64,000 nucleotides of DNA from Mucilaginibacter sp. (GTDB taxonomy: Bacteria > Bacteroidota > Bacteroidia > Sphingobacteriales > Sphingobacteriaceae). The position numbers and the translations under genes were made by a program. Below are positions 32,128 through 39,653 of the stretch, piece after piece (position 1 is the first letter of the stretch; each line of letters begins with the position of its first letter). The notes below the pieces were generated by a model, which did no database searches, was not told where the DNA came from, and was given only the letters and a program-made list of their open reading frames with translations. The DNA is taken from contig NZ_JANYGQ010000036.1 of assembly GCF_025359345.1 (NCBI RefSeq), forward strand, positions 124,001 to 188,000. Direction: 5' to 3'.

Positions 32128-32466
32128 TCACAAATTCACCCTATCCCCATGGGACTTCGGCTCCGATATTACTAAAAAATGCAAATCAGCATCGCTATTG
32201 TTTAATATGCGGTGCTTTGTGTTTGGGGCTATGTGGATCGATTCATTTGCCTGTACAGTTTTGGTTTCCCCTTCAACTTCGAATGTCGCCGTCCCGGATA
32301 AAATAAAAAATACCTGCTGGGCATTGTGGTGGTAATGCAGCTGCTCGCCGGTGCCGGGTGGCATGCGTTCCTGTATAACGCTTAGCGTGTTTGATTTTAA
32401 CAGGTGCCAGCCGTCGCACTGGTTGCCCCAGGTATAATGTTCGGCATTTTGGGTGGATGTAATCAT
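32128..32466 (-). CDS. Cupin-domain protein
   Basis: A 112-residue single cupin. Motif 1 is GEQLHYHHNAQQVFFILSGTATFEV, with metal-binding His-His and Gln/Glu. Motif 2 is ESIHIAPNTKHRILNNSDADLHFLVIS. Length is normal for a small one-domain cupin. These bind a metal and act as isomerases, dioxygenases or ligand binders; no substrate can be named. It appears monocistronic. Confidence 0.85.
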   Translation of the reverse strand: MITSTQNAEHYTWGNQCDGWHLLKSNTLSVIQERMPPGTGEQLHYHHNAQQVFFILSGTATFEVEGETKTVQANESIHIAPNTKHRILNNSDADLHFLVISEPKSHGDRVNL

Positions 32467-32613
32467 GGCACAAATTTAAATTTTCCCGGCCGGATTCAGC
32501 TTAACGGCGCTATACAGGCAGTACAATTTGATACAAGTTTGAACAAACGGCGCAATAAGGCCAAAAAACCATTTGTTTTTGTAATTTAACCCTTAAGCGT
32601 TAGCTAATTAAAT

Positions 32614-32621
32614 TACATTTG
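32614..32621 (+). promoter_or_regulatory. -7 element of the T9SS cargo gene
   Basis: TACATTTG matches TAnnTTTG 36 bp before ATG 32658. The matching upstream TTTG is not clear. Confidence 0.4.
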
Positions 32622-32657
32622 AGGTTCAAACCAATGCTTCGCGCCTTTTAGTTATTG

Positions 32658-34601
32658 ATGAAACCGTTTTGGCTTAAGTTGTTTTTACCTGTAATTGGTA
32701 TACTGGTGGCTATGCAAAGCTACGCACAGGTATGTACAGGCAGCCTTGGCGACCCGGTTATTAACCAGGATTTCGGCTCGGGCACCAACCCCGGCGCGCC
32801 GTTATCAACCAGCGTAACCAACTATAACTATTATAACGCCGATTGCCCAAACGATGGCAGTTATACCATTGCCACCAGCACCAATGCCTGTTTTGGCCGC
32901 AGCTGGCACACCGTATCAAGCGATCATACCGGCAACCCCAACGGGTACATGATGATTGTTAATGCCTCAAACGACCCCGGGCTTTTTTACACGCAAACTG
33001 CCGAAGCCGGGCAATTATGCCCTAATACTACTTATTACTTCTCTGCATTTATAGGTAATCTGATTCTTTCTTCGGCCTGCGGCGGCGCAGCCACAAAACC
33101 AAACATCACCTTTTCTATTGAAACCCCGGAGGGTCTAAAACTGAACCAGCCCTATAATACCGGGGATATCGACACCTCGCCCGAATTTACATGGAAGGAA
33201 TACGGCACCTATTTTACTACCCCGGCCAATGTAACCACAGTTGTGGTAAAAATGATAAACAATGCCCCCGGCGGCTGCGGTAACGATTTGGCGTTGGATG
33301 ATATCACCTTTCGCGCTTGCGGACCGCTTATCCAATCGGGATTTGGGGCATCTACAGGGCAAGGCACGCAGGAGTTATGTGAGGGCGGCAGTGCCAAATA
33401 TTCGCTGAAAGCTGACGTAACCGGCCCAAGTCCCGTATTGCAATGGCAGGCAAATTACAACGGACAAGGCTGGGGAGATATCCAGGGTAAAAACACCAAC
33501 ACCCTTGACCTTGATTTTCAGAATGCTGTAAAAGGCATTTACCAGTACCGCATCGGTGTTGCCAATGGATCGGACATTGCCTCGGTTGGGTGCCGGGTTT
33601 ATTCAACGCCGTTGACGGTCACGGTTAACCCGCTGCCGGTCGTCGCGGCCATACCGCCTAAAACCTTTTGCGAGGGCTACCCCCTTACGCTCGAGGCTAC
33701 CGGCGGGGCAACTTACTTATGGACGGGGCCGGGCATGCAGCCTACTACGCAAAATCCATTGGTAATAAACAGCGCTACACCGGCAAACCAGGGCACTTAC
33801 ACGGTTGTTGCCACGTCCGACAAAGGCTGCCCCGCAGCGCCCGTGCAGGTGCAGGTTAAAGTTGTGCCCAAAGTTGTGGCAAGCGTAAGCGGCCCCGTCC
33901 CCATTTGCGCAGGCGATAAAACACAGCTAACAGCATCGGGCGGCTTATATTACAAATGGACGCCATCAACAGGGCTCGACCATGACGATATCCCCAACCC
34001 CATTGCCAGTCCGTTAGAAACCACTACATACGCTGTAAACGTTAGCAACGATGGCTGTAACGACGATACCAAATCAATAACCGTAACCGTAAGGCAGCTT
34101 CCCACGGCCGATGGCGGCGGTGATAAAAAGATATTCGAGGGACAATCGGTAAAACTGAATGGTACCGTAGGGGGCGATGAAATTAGCAGCTTTGCATGGT
34201 CGCCTGCAACAGCGCTTGATAACCCATCGTCAGTTACGCCAACGGCCAACCCGACGGATGATATTACCTACACTCTTACCGTAACATCGCAAAATTGCGG
34301 CATAGCAACCAGCAAGGTTTTTGTCCGGGTTTATAAAAAAGTGACCGTACCCAATGCCTTTTCGCCCAATAATGATGGTATCAATGACCTTTGGAATATC
34401 GAGGCGCTGGTAACCTACCCTGATTGTTCGTTGCAGGTTTTTGACCGGTATGGCAGAAACGTATTTAAAAGCACCGGCTACTCAAAAGCCTGGGACGGCA
34501 CCTATGGCGGATCGCAGCTGCCCGAAGGGGTTTATTATTATATCATCGACTTAAAAAATAATACGCCGAAGCTTACGGGGTGGGTGTTGATTGTGAGGTA
34601 G
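32658..34601 (+). CDS. Secreted T9SS type B sorting-domain protein with Ig-like repeats
   Basis: A 647-residue surface or secreted protein. The signal peptide is WLKLFLPVIGILVAMQSYAQ. Residues about 25-225 form a beta-sandwich with several Cys (DPVINQDFGSGTNPG..., GCGNDLALDDITFRACG). Ig/PKD-like modules follow (VVAAIPPKTFCEGYPLTLEATGGATYLWTGPG in pieces, PICAGDKTQLTASGGLYYKWTPSTGLD, FEGQSVKLNGTVGGDEISSFAWSPATALDNP). The C-terminal 85 residues, starting VPNAFSPNNDGINDLWNIE and ending GTYGGSQLPEGVYYYIIDLK..GWVLIVR, are the gliding-motility CTD (type B) signal for the type IX secretion system. It may be an adhesin. Confidence 0.92.
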   Translation: MKPFWLKLFLPVIGILVAMQSYAQVCTGSLGDPVINQDFGSGTNPGAPLSTSVTNYNYYNADCPNDGSYTIATSTNACFGRSWHTVSSDHTGNPNGYMMIVNASNDPGLFYTQTAEAGQLCPNTTYYFSAFIGNLILSSACGGAATKPNITFSIETPEGLKLNQPYNTGDIDTSPEFTWKEYGTYFTTPANVTTVVVKMINNAPGGCGNDLALDDITFRACGPLIQSGFGASTGQGTQELCEGGSAKYSLKADVTGPSPVLQWQANYNGQGWGDIQGKNTNTLDLDFQNAVKGIYQYRIGVANGSDIASVGCRVYSTPLTVTVNPLPVVAAIPPKTFCEGYPLTLEATGGATYLWTGPGMQPTTQNPLVINSATPANQGTYTVVATSDKGCPAAPVQVQVKVVPKVVASVSGPVPICAGDKTQLTASGGLYYKWTPSTGLDHDDIPNPIASPLETTTYAVNVSNDGCNDDTKSITVTVRQLPTADGGGDKKIFEGQSVKLNGTVGGDEISSFAWSPATALDNPSSVTPTANPTDDITYTLTVTSQNCGIATSKVFVRVYKKVTVPNAFSPNNDGINDLWNIEALVTYPDCSLQVFDRYGRNVFKSTGYSKAWDGTYGGSQLPEGVYYYIIDLKNNTPKLTGWVLIVR

Positions 34602-34612
34602 AAAGCTGCTTC

Positions 34613-35206
34613 CTGGAACGGCTGGAACGTTTGTTATGGGGGATAACAGGAGTTACAAGTGTTACAGGGAAATATCAAGCCCAAAAACCGCGTCATTGAC
34701 AAGTTTGAGTGTTTTTGTATTACTGTATCACCAACTGAGTCACCATAGCGATACAGACGATACAGCATTTTCTCCATTTTGTCATTGCGAGCGCAGCGCG
34801 GCAACCGCACGCCATGCTTATCGAAATGAAAGGTTCTGCACCTTGCAGTTCGCCCTGCACAGTTCGCGATTGCTTCGTTCCTCGCAATGACAAGGCGGTG
34901 AGTTTGGAACGGCTGGAACGTTTGTTATAGGGGATAACAGGAGTTACAAGTGTTACAAGGAAAATATCAAGCCCAAAACCCGCAATGACGTGATGGTGAG
35001 TTTGGAACGGCTGGAACGTTTGGTATAGGGGATAACAGATGTTACAAGTGTACAGTGACCTATCGCAAATTTCCGGCCTGACACCCTTTGATTATTGCAG
35101 CTAATCAGGCCAATCTTTAAATCCTATAAATCATGGTTCAGACAAATGTTTACTGTAACACCTGGAACGGATGTAAAGGGGTATAACGTACGTTACAGAT
35201 GTAACA
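34613..35206 (+). repeat. Fourfold interspersed direct repeat
   Basis: Copies begin TGGAACGGCTGGAACGTTTG, then TATRGGGGATAACAG, then GTTACAAGTGTTACA and, in the first two, AATATCAAGCCCAAAA. They lie at 34613-34687, 34905-34979, 35003-35056 and, more divergent, 35162-35206. All have the same orientation. Confidence 0.75.
34781..34891. repeat. MITE-like element, GTCATTGCGAG ends
   Basis: GTCATTGCGAG (34781-34791) and CTCGCAATGAC (34881-34891) are perfect inverted ends; the inner parts (GCGCAGCGCGGCAA / TTCGCGATTGCTTCGTTC) match more loosely. It belongs to the same family as the element at 48537-48681. Confidence 0.65.
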
Positions 35207-35218
35207 AACCGTCGCCTT

Positions 35219-35277
35219 TTTGTCTTTCAGCTTTCAGCTTTTACCTTTCACCTCATCCTTTTACCTTTCACCTCAAA
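35219..35277. repeat. Solo word-repeat arm (CTTTCAGCTTTCACCT words)
   Basis: CTTTCAGCTTTCAGC, TTTTACCTTTCACCTC appears and TTTTACCTTTCACCTC repeats again. No inverted partner is seen. It ends next to the sprT -7 element. Confidence 0.6.
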
Positions 35278-35281
35278 GTAC

Positions 35282-35289
35282 TATCTTTG
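35282..35289 (+). promoter_or_regulatory. -7 element of the SprT-like gene
   Basis: TATCTTTG, an exact TAnnTTTG match, 14 bp before the TTG start, which gives a very short leader and supports the TTG at 35304. Confidence 0.5.
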
Positions 35290-35303
35290 TATTGAGGTAA
35301 AAA

Positions 35304-35921
35304 TTGGATAAAGTTAAAGTTTTAGAAAGGTATCTCCCGCCCGATGCTGCCCCGCTCATCGGCCGATGGATCGACTACTTTAAATGCGAATTTAAAATTT
35401 CGCGCAACCGCAACACAAAATTTGGCGACTACCGGCCCCCGCATTCGGGCAAAGGGCACCGCATTTCCGTTAATTTCGATTTAAATCCCTATGCTTTCCT
35501 GGTAACTACCGTGCACGAGTTTGCGCACCTTCATACCTGGAACGAACATAAGCACAAAGCCAAACCGCACGGCACCGAGTGGAAAATGAACTTTAAGCGG
35601 ATGATGCAGCCATTTTTTGAGAAAGAGGTTTTTCCGGCGGATGTTAAACATGCCATAACAAGCTATTTGAATAACCCTGCCGCATCCAGCTGCACCGACC
35701 TTAATTTGTACCGGTCGTTGCGTAAGTACGATGCGCCAAAGGAGTCGGAAGCTGTTGCAACGGTTGAGAAGATCCCCTTAAAAGCAATGTTTAAGCTGAA
35801 GGACGGCCGTATATTCAGGAAAGAGGAAAAGCTGAGGAAGCGCTATAAATGCACCGAGATAAGCTCGAAACGGGTATACCTTTTCAGCCCGGTTGCCGAG
35901 GTTGAGCTGATTGCAGATTAA
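35304..35921 (+). CDS. SprT-like zinc metalloprotease-fold protein
   Basis: A 205-residue soluble protein starting at TTG 35304. The zinc site is TTVHEFAHLHTW (HExxH) with a third ligand in KPHGTEWKMNFKRM, as in SprT/Spartan-type domains. Residues 30-60 (FKISRNRNTKFGDYRPPHSGKGHRISVNFDLNP in pieces) form the expected substrate strand. The C-terminal 70 residues have a basic, KOW-like strand pattern (ALFKLKDGRIFRKEEKLRKRYKC). SprT proteins in bacteria lack a defined substrate; the eukaryotic relative degrades DNA-protein crosslinks. Confidence 0.88.
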   Translation: MDKVKVLERYLPPDAAPLIGRWIDYFKCEFKISRNRNTKFGDYRPPHSGKGHRISVNFDLNPYAFLVTTVHEFAHLHTWNEHKHKAKPHGTEWKMNFKRMMQPFFEKEVFPADVKHAITSYLNNPAASSCTDLNLYRSLRKYDAPKESEAVATVEKIPLKAMFKLKDGRIFRKEEKLRKRYKCTEISSKRVYLFSPVAEVELIAD

Positions 35922-35944
35922 TTGACCTGGGGATGCGTTTTACC

Positions 35945-36046
35945 GCAGGCCTGCGACCTGCGCTGGTGAATTTCGCTCCGTTGGAGCTTGGAAAACACCG
36001 AGCCCCAAAGGGGCGGCACCCGTCAGCACAGGTCGCAGGCCTGTGC
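35945..36046. repeat. Nested-hairpin REP element
   Basis: Outer arms GCAGGCCTGCGACCTGCGCT (35945-35964) and CAGCACAGGTCGCAGGCCTG (about 36024-36043) enclose the hairpins GCTCCGTTGGAGC and GCCCCAAAGGGGC. It has the same build as the elements at 60613-60724 and 63640-63846. Confidence 0.65.
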
Positions 36047-36064
36047 TAATAGACGTTTCAATTT

Positions 36065-36709
36065 ATGATGGACAATTTAGTATTGATTGATAAAACCGTA
36101 GCCTTTGTAAAACAGACGCTGAAAGATGCTGAGGGCGGGCACGATTGGTGGCACATACACCGCGTATGGAACAATGCCCGGCTAATTGCCCAAACCGAAC
36201 AAGCCGATGCGCTAACCGTTGAGCTTGCCGCTTTACTGCATGATATTGCCGACAGCAAGTTTCATAATGGTGATGAAGAGATAGGCCCTCAAACAGCCGG
36301 CAGTTTTTTAAGCAGCATTAATGTTGATGCGGAAACCATTCGCCATGTGCAGCAGATCATCAGGCATATTTCGTTTAAATCAGGCTTCGATAAAAAGGAA
36401 TTTCAATCCATTGAGCTGGATATTGTGCAGGATGCCGATCGCCTTGACGCCATTGGAGCAATAGGTATAGCCCGCGCTTTCAGCTATGGAGGTTTTAAAG
36501 GCCGTGAACTCTACAACCCCGAAGTGGCGCCAAATCTGAACATGACCAAGGCCGAATACAAGGCCTCGACAGCGCCCACCATTAACCACTTTTACGAAAA
36601 ACTGCTATTGCTTAAGGATAAAATGAACACCGAAACAAGCAAACAACTGGCACAGCAACGGCATGATTTTATGCTGGCCTACCTGGAGCAGTTTTATTCG
36701 GAGTGTTGA
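36065..36709 (+). CDS. HD-domain phosphohydrolase
   Basis: A 214-residue HD-superfamily protein of the YpgQ/YedJ type. The metal ligands are seen in GGHDWWHIHRVWNNA, ELAALLHDIADSKF (the HD pair) and DIVQDADRLDAIGAIGIARAF. The pattern fits small (p)ppGpp-, nucleotide- or pyrophosphate-acting hydrolases; the substrate is unknown. ATG 36065 and 36068 are both possible starts. It seems monocistronic and follows the REP element. Confidence 0.88.
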   Translation: MMDNLVLIDKTVAFVKQTLKDAEGGHDWWHIHRVWNNARLIAQTEQADALTVELAALLHDIADSKFHNGDEEIGPQTAGSFLSSINVDAETIRHVQQIIRHISFKSGFDKKEFQSIELDIVQDADRLDAIGAIGIARAFSYGGFKGRELYNPEVAPNLNMTKAEYKASTAPTINHFYEKLLLLKDKMNTETSKQLAQQRHDFMLAYLEQFYSEC

Positions 36710-36791
36710 TCGCTTATCTTATTTCTTAATCCAGGGATAACATGATGCAAATTTAGCTGTTGCATCTTGCCAATTGATAATTTATTTATTT

Positions 36792-36813
36792 AAATTTAGA
36801 CATGTCTAAATTT
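36792..36813. promoter_or_regulatory. 22-bp perfect palindromic operator
   Basis: AAATTTAGACATGTCTAAATTT is a perfect palindrome with half-site TTTAGAC. It overlaps the -33 region and spacer of the promoter at 36819-36826, where a bound repressor would block RNA polymerase. The TTTAG...CTAAA form resembles operators of DtxR/MntR-type metal repressors. Confidence 0.7.
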
Positions 36814-36818
36814 TTTAT

Positions 36819-36826
36819 TAGATTTG
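36819..36826 (+). promoter_or_regulatory. -7 element of the porin gene
   Basis: TAGATTTG matches TAnnTTTG. The -33 position falls inside the 22-bp palindrome. The leader to ATG 36857 would be about 25 nt. Confidence 0.5.
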
Positions 36827-36856
36827 TATAAAATTTACAATGTTGCATCAGCCCTT

Positions 36857-38164
36857 ATGAAGAAATACCTACTATACCTATTAATTATTGCCGGGATAAA
36901 CAGCGCATTTGCGCAGGATACAGTAAAAAAGGAACGCTTTAGCTTCCACTTTCAGCAGACCATAATCACACAATATAAACCCGGTTTCAGCGCCAACTAT
37001 ACAGGGCTTAACAGTTTAGCAACAAAAGAAGAAACGCAAAGTTCCATTACCTCTACCTTTTTTGGGGCTGCCAGGTTATGGAAAGGCGCCGAAGCCTACT
37101 TTAATCCTGAAATTTCGGGCGGGGCAGGCTTGAGCAAAACTTTAGGCATAGCAGGTTTTCCGAATGGCGAAACATTCCGGGTAGGAGCTGCCGAACCTAA
37201 AATTTATATCGCCCGGCTATATTTTAAGCAGAACTTTGAATGGGGAGCTGAAAAGGATACTATACAAAGCGATGCCAATGTTTTGGCAGGCTTAAAAAGC
37301 AAACGGTATTTTTCGATAGCAGCCGGCAAGTTTGGCATGGCCGATTTTTTTGATGATAACCAGTTTAGTCACGACCCGCGCTCACAGTTTATGAACTGGG
37401 CCTTGATGGATAACGGCGCCTGGGATTATCCCGCCAATACCCGCGGCTACACCATGGGTGTGGTTACGGAGCTCGGTCAGCCTACCTGGACACTGCGCTT
37501 TGCGCTCACCATGGTAGTTACACAAGCCAACTCATCGATATGGGACGGCAAAGTGGGTAAAGCAAATACGCAAACCCTGGAGTACGAAAAGCGGTATACT
37601 TTAAACGGTCAGAAAGGTACGCTGCGTGTGCTGGGCTTCAGGAACAACGGAAAATTCGGCAATTATAACTTAAGTATCGCCCAAAACCCAACCGCGCCAA
37701 ATGTAGATACCACGCAGGCTTACGGCAGGCATAAATACGGCTTCGGCATAAGCGCCGACCAATATTTAAGTAAGGATTTTGGGGTATTTGCCAAAGCCAG
37801 CTATAACGACGGCCATACGCAAACCTGGTTTTTTACCGAGATTGACCGCTCTATATCCTTCGGGGGGGTGCTAAAAGGTACCTCATGGAAACGGGCCGAT
37901 GATGAAATTGGATTGGCCTTTGTTGGCAATGGCTTATCGGCCCCGCATAAAAATTACCTGGCGGCAGGTGGCTACGGCTTTTTAATTGGCGATGGCAAGC
38001 TGAACTACGCGCCCGAAATGATTGCCGAACTGTATTACAAGGTTAATGCTTATCAGCACAAATTATTTTTAACACCCGATTACCAGTTTATTTTAAACCC
38101 GGCTTATAATAAAGACAGGGGGCCGGTAAATGTGTTTTCGATACGGGCGCATGTGGAGTTTTAA
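36857..38164 (+). CDS. OprB-like outer-membrane porin
   Basis: A 435-residue protein with signal peptide (KKYLLYLLIIAGINSAFAQ). The mature part starts RFSFHFQQTIITQYKPGFSANYTG and continues with barrel strands and the OprB-type block EAYFNPEISGGAGLSKTLGIAGFPNG, ARLYFKQNF, SIAAGKFGMADFFDDNQFSHDPRSQFMNWALM in pieces, DNGAWDYPANTRGYTMG, and a C-terminal FSIRAHVEF ending in Phe. OprB proteins pass sugars, but related porins serve metal uptake. ATG 36857 gives the signal peptide; the open frame starts earlier. The palindromic operator upstream suggests control by a metal- or ligand-responsive repressor. Confidence 0.85.
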   Translation: MKKYLLYLLIIAGINSAFAQDTVKKERFSFHFQQTIITQYKPGFSANYTGLNSLATKEETQSSITSTFFGAARLWKGAEAYFNPEISGGAGLSKTLGIAGFPNGETFRVGAAEPKIYIARLYFKQNFEWGAEKDTIQSDANVLAGLKSKRYFSIAAGKFGMADFFDDNQFSHDPRSQFMNWALMDNGAWDYPANTRGYTMGVVTELGQPTWTLRFALTMVVTQANSSIWDGKVGKANTQTLEYEKRYTLNGQKGTLRVLGFRNNGKFGNYNLSIAQNPTAPNVDTTQAYGRHKYGFGISADQYLSKDFGVFAKASYNDGHTQTWFFTEIDRSISFGGVLKGTSWKRADDEIGLAFVGNGLSAPHKNYLAAGGYGFLIGDGKLNYAPEMIAELYYKVNAYQHKLFLTPDYQFILNPAYNKDRGPVNVFSIRAHVEF

Positions 38165-38167
38165 CCG

Positions 38168-38206
38168 GGATTTTTTTGATTTCGCTGATTTCGTTGATTC
38201 CGCATG
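38168..38206. repeat. Solo word-repeat arm (TGATTTCG words)
   Basis: TTTGATTTCGCTGATTTCG, TTGATTCCGC repeats an 8-9-bp word three times just after the porin stop, without an inverted partner. Confidence 0.5.
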
Positions 38207-38252
38207 TGGTATTGTGCTTTGGGCAGGATATCCTTCTTGTATCAAAATATAG

Positions 38253-38260
38253 TATATTTG
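38253..38260 (+). promoter_or_regulatory. -7 element of the PIN toxin-antitoxin operon
   Basis: TATATTTG matches TAnnTTTG 24 bp before ATG 38285. Confidence 0.45.
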
Positions 38261-38284
38261 TTAATAACAATAAACTAACAAGTA

Positions 38285-38500
38285 ATGGAAGCCGTAGGGA
38301 AACTTACTAATGTACAGTTGGAATTGCTGAAGTTATTCCAATATAATTTGCCTGAAAAGCAGTTGGTTGAAATTAAAAATATCCTGGCAAAATACTTCGC
38401 TAAAAGTGCAACCGACGAAATGGATAAATTGTGGGATGAAAATGGCTGGACCAACGAAACGATGGAAGAATGGGCCAAAGAACATTTAAGAAAGAAATAA
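38285..38500 (+). CDS. Probable antitoxin of a PIN-type module
   Basis: A 71-residue, highly charged helical protein: VGKLTNVQLELLKLFQYNLP, then EKQLVEIKNILAKYFAKSATDEMDKLWDENGW in pieces, then NETMEEWAKEHLRKK. The C-terminal helix with W and basic end resembles the toxin-binding part of small antitoxins. No DNA-binding fold can be named with confidence. It is 4 bp before the PIN gene, in the usual antitoxin-first order. Confidence 0.75.
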   Translation: MEAVGKLTNVQLELLKLFQYNLPEKQLVEIKNILAKYFAKSATDEMDKLWDENGWTNETMEEWAKEHLRKK

Positions 38501-38504
38501 CTCC

Positions 38505-38915
38505 ATGCTAGTTGTATTGGACACGAACGTTCTGTTAGTTTCCATAGCCCCAAAGTCAGTTTACCGAAAGATTTTCGACGCCCTGGTGGACGGCGAATTC
38601 ACGTTGGTGCTTAGTAATGACATCTTATCAGAATATACTGAAATAATTGAGCGTAAAGCAAATGCATCCGTTTCAAACAACATAGCCGAAATGTTGCTGA
38701 GCCTTGATAACCTGAACAAGGTTGAGGTCTTCTTTGAATGGAAGTTAATTGACAAAGACCCTGATGACAACAAGTATGTCGATGCAGCTATAGCTGGTGC
38801 CGCAGATTTTATTGTGAGCAATGACCAGCATTTCAAAATCTTAAAATCGATAGATTTTCCGAAGGTAAATGTTATTGCTATCGACGAGTTCCTCGAAATT
38901 ATCTTGAAAAAGTAA
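38505..38915 (+). CDS. PIN-domain toxin
   Basis: A 136-residue PIN endoribonuclease domain. The acidic active site is seen in LVVLDTNVLLVS (Asp near residue 6), in NDILSEYTEIIE (Glu), in KDPDDNKYVDAAIAGAADFIVSND (two or more Asp). This is the 'putative toxin-antitoxin system toxin component, PIN family' type. It likely cleaves RNA when not bound by the small upstream protein. Location in accessory-looking DNA next to repeats fits a mobile stability module. Confidence 0.88.
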   Translation: MLVVLDTNVLLVSIAPKSVYRKIFDALVDGEFTLVLSNDILSEYTEIIERKANASVSNNIAEMLLSLDNLNKVEVFFEWKLIDKDPDDNKYVDAAIAGAADFIVSNDQHFKILKSIDFPKVNVIAIDEFLEIILKK

Positions 38916-39024
38916 CCTAAACTTCGAAAATCTAACCCCCTCATTAATCCTTTCTCTCTTTTTTCAATCAAATGTAAAAATTGCGTTGGTTTATAACCAT
39001 TCTAAACAAAATGCGTTTATTAGT

Positions 39025-39561
39025 ATGATGAAGAAATTTTTGCTGCCCATATTGCTGATTGTTGTTGCGTCGACCGCTTTTACCTATGTACATAGTACGG
39101 TAACCCGTGCTGCCATAGCTTTTAAAACCAAAAATATGGGCATCGGCGTTGATGGCACCATTAGTGGTTTACAGGCCGATATTCACTTTAACGCGGCCAA
39201 TCTGGCTGCCAGCAGCATAGAAGCCTCGGTTGATGTAAATACATTAAATACGGATAACTCCAGTCGCGATGAGCATTTGCACGGCGAAGATTTTTTCGAC
39301 GTAACGAATTATCCAAAAATCTTCCTGAAATCGGTATCAATAAGTCACCGAAGCGGCAACAACTATACCGGCCGGTTCAATTTGACTATAAAAGCCAAAA
39401 CCAAACAGGTTGATATTCCATTCACGCTTACCCAGGCCAACGGCACATCAACCTTTAAGGGCAGCTTCAAAATAAACCGCCTTGATTACGGCATAGGCAC
39501 CAGCAGCCTGGTACTGGCCGATGAGGTGAGTATTAATATTGATGCGGCGGCTAAGGATTAA
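39025..39561 (+). CDS. YceI family periplasmic protein
   Basis: A 178-residue secreted protein with signal peptide (KKFLLPILLIVVASTAFTYVHS). The mature part is a YceI lipocalin-like barrel: TRAAIAFKTKNMGIGVDGTISGLQADIHFNAANL in pieces, SRDEHLHGEDFFDVTNYPKIFLKS, FNLTIKAKTKQVDIPFTL and FKINRLDYGIG. YceI proteins bind long isoprenoid molecules. ATG 39025 gives the signal peptide; the frame is open further upstream. It stands between the PIN module and the permease. Confidence 0.92.
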   Translation: MMKKFLLPILLIVVASTAFTYVHSTVTRAAIAFKTKNMGIGVDGTISGLQADIHFNAANLAASSIEASVDVNTLNTDNSSRDEHLHGEDFFDVTNYPKIFLKSVSISHRSGNNYTGRFNLTIKAKTKQVDIPFTLTQANGTSTFKGSFKINRLDYGIGTSSLVLADEVSINIDAAAKD

Positions 39562-39564
39562 ATT

Positions 39565-39653
39565 TAGTCTTGAGTCGAAAGTCTTGAGTCCTAAGTCGAA
39601 AAGGCGATTATTGAATTAGGACTTCCGACTAAAGACTATTGACTTGACTCTTC
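39565..39653. repeat. Word-repeat dyad (GTCTTGAGTCGAAAG words)
   Basis: The left arm AGTCTTGAGTCGAAAGTC, TTGAGTCCTAAGTCGAAAAG meets the right arm TTAGGACTTCCGACTAAAGAC, TATTGACTTGACTC. It separates the convergent YceI and permease genes. Confidence 0.75.

Larger units (their letters stand above)
34602..35303. other. 700-bp repeat-filled intergenic region
   Basis: No credible gene. It contains four direct copies of a TGGAACG-GGATAACAG-GTTACA unit (34613-35206), a GTCATTGCGAG MITE-like inverted repeat (34781-34891) inserted between copies one and two, a solo word-repeat arm (35219-35277) and the sprT promoter. Confidence 0.6.

Noticed and set aside
34602..35206. CRISPR array
   Set aside because: The repeat units are 54-75 bp, unequal in spacing and separated by unrelated DNA of varying length; no cas gene is present.
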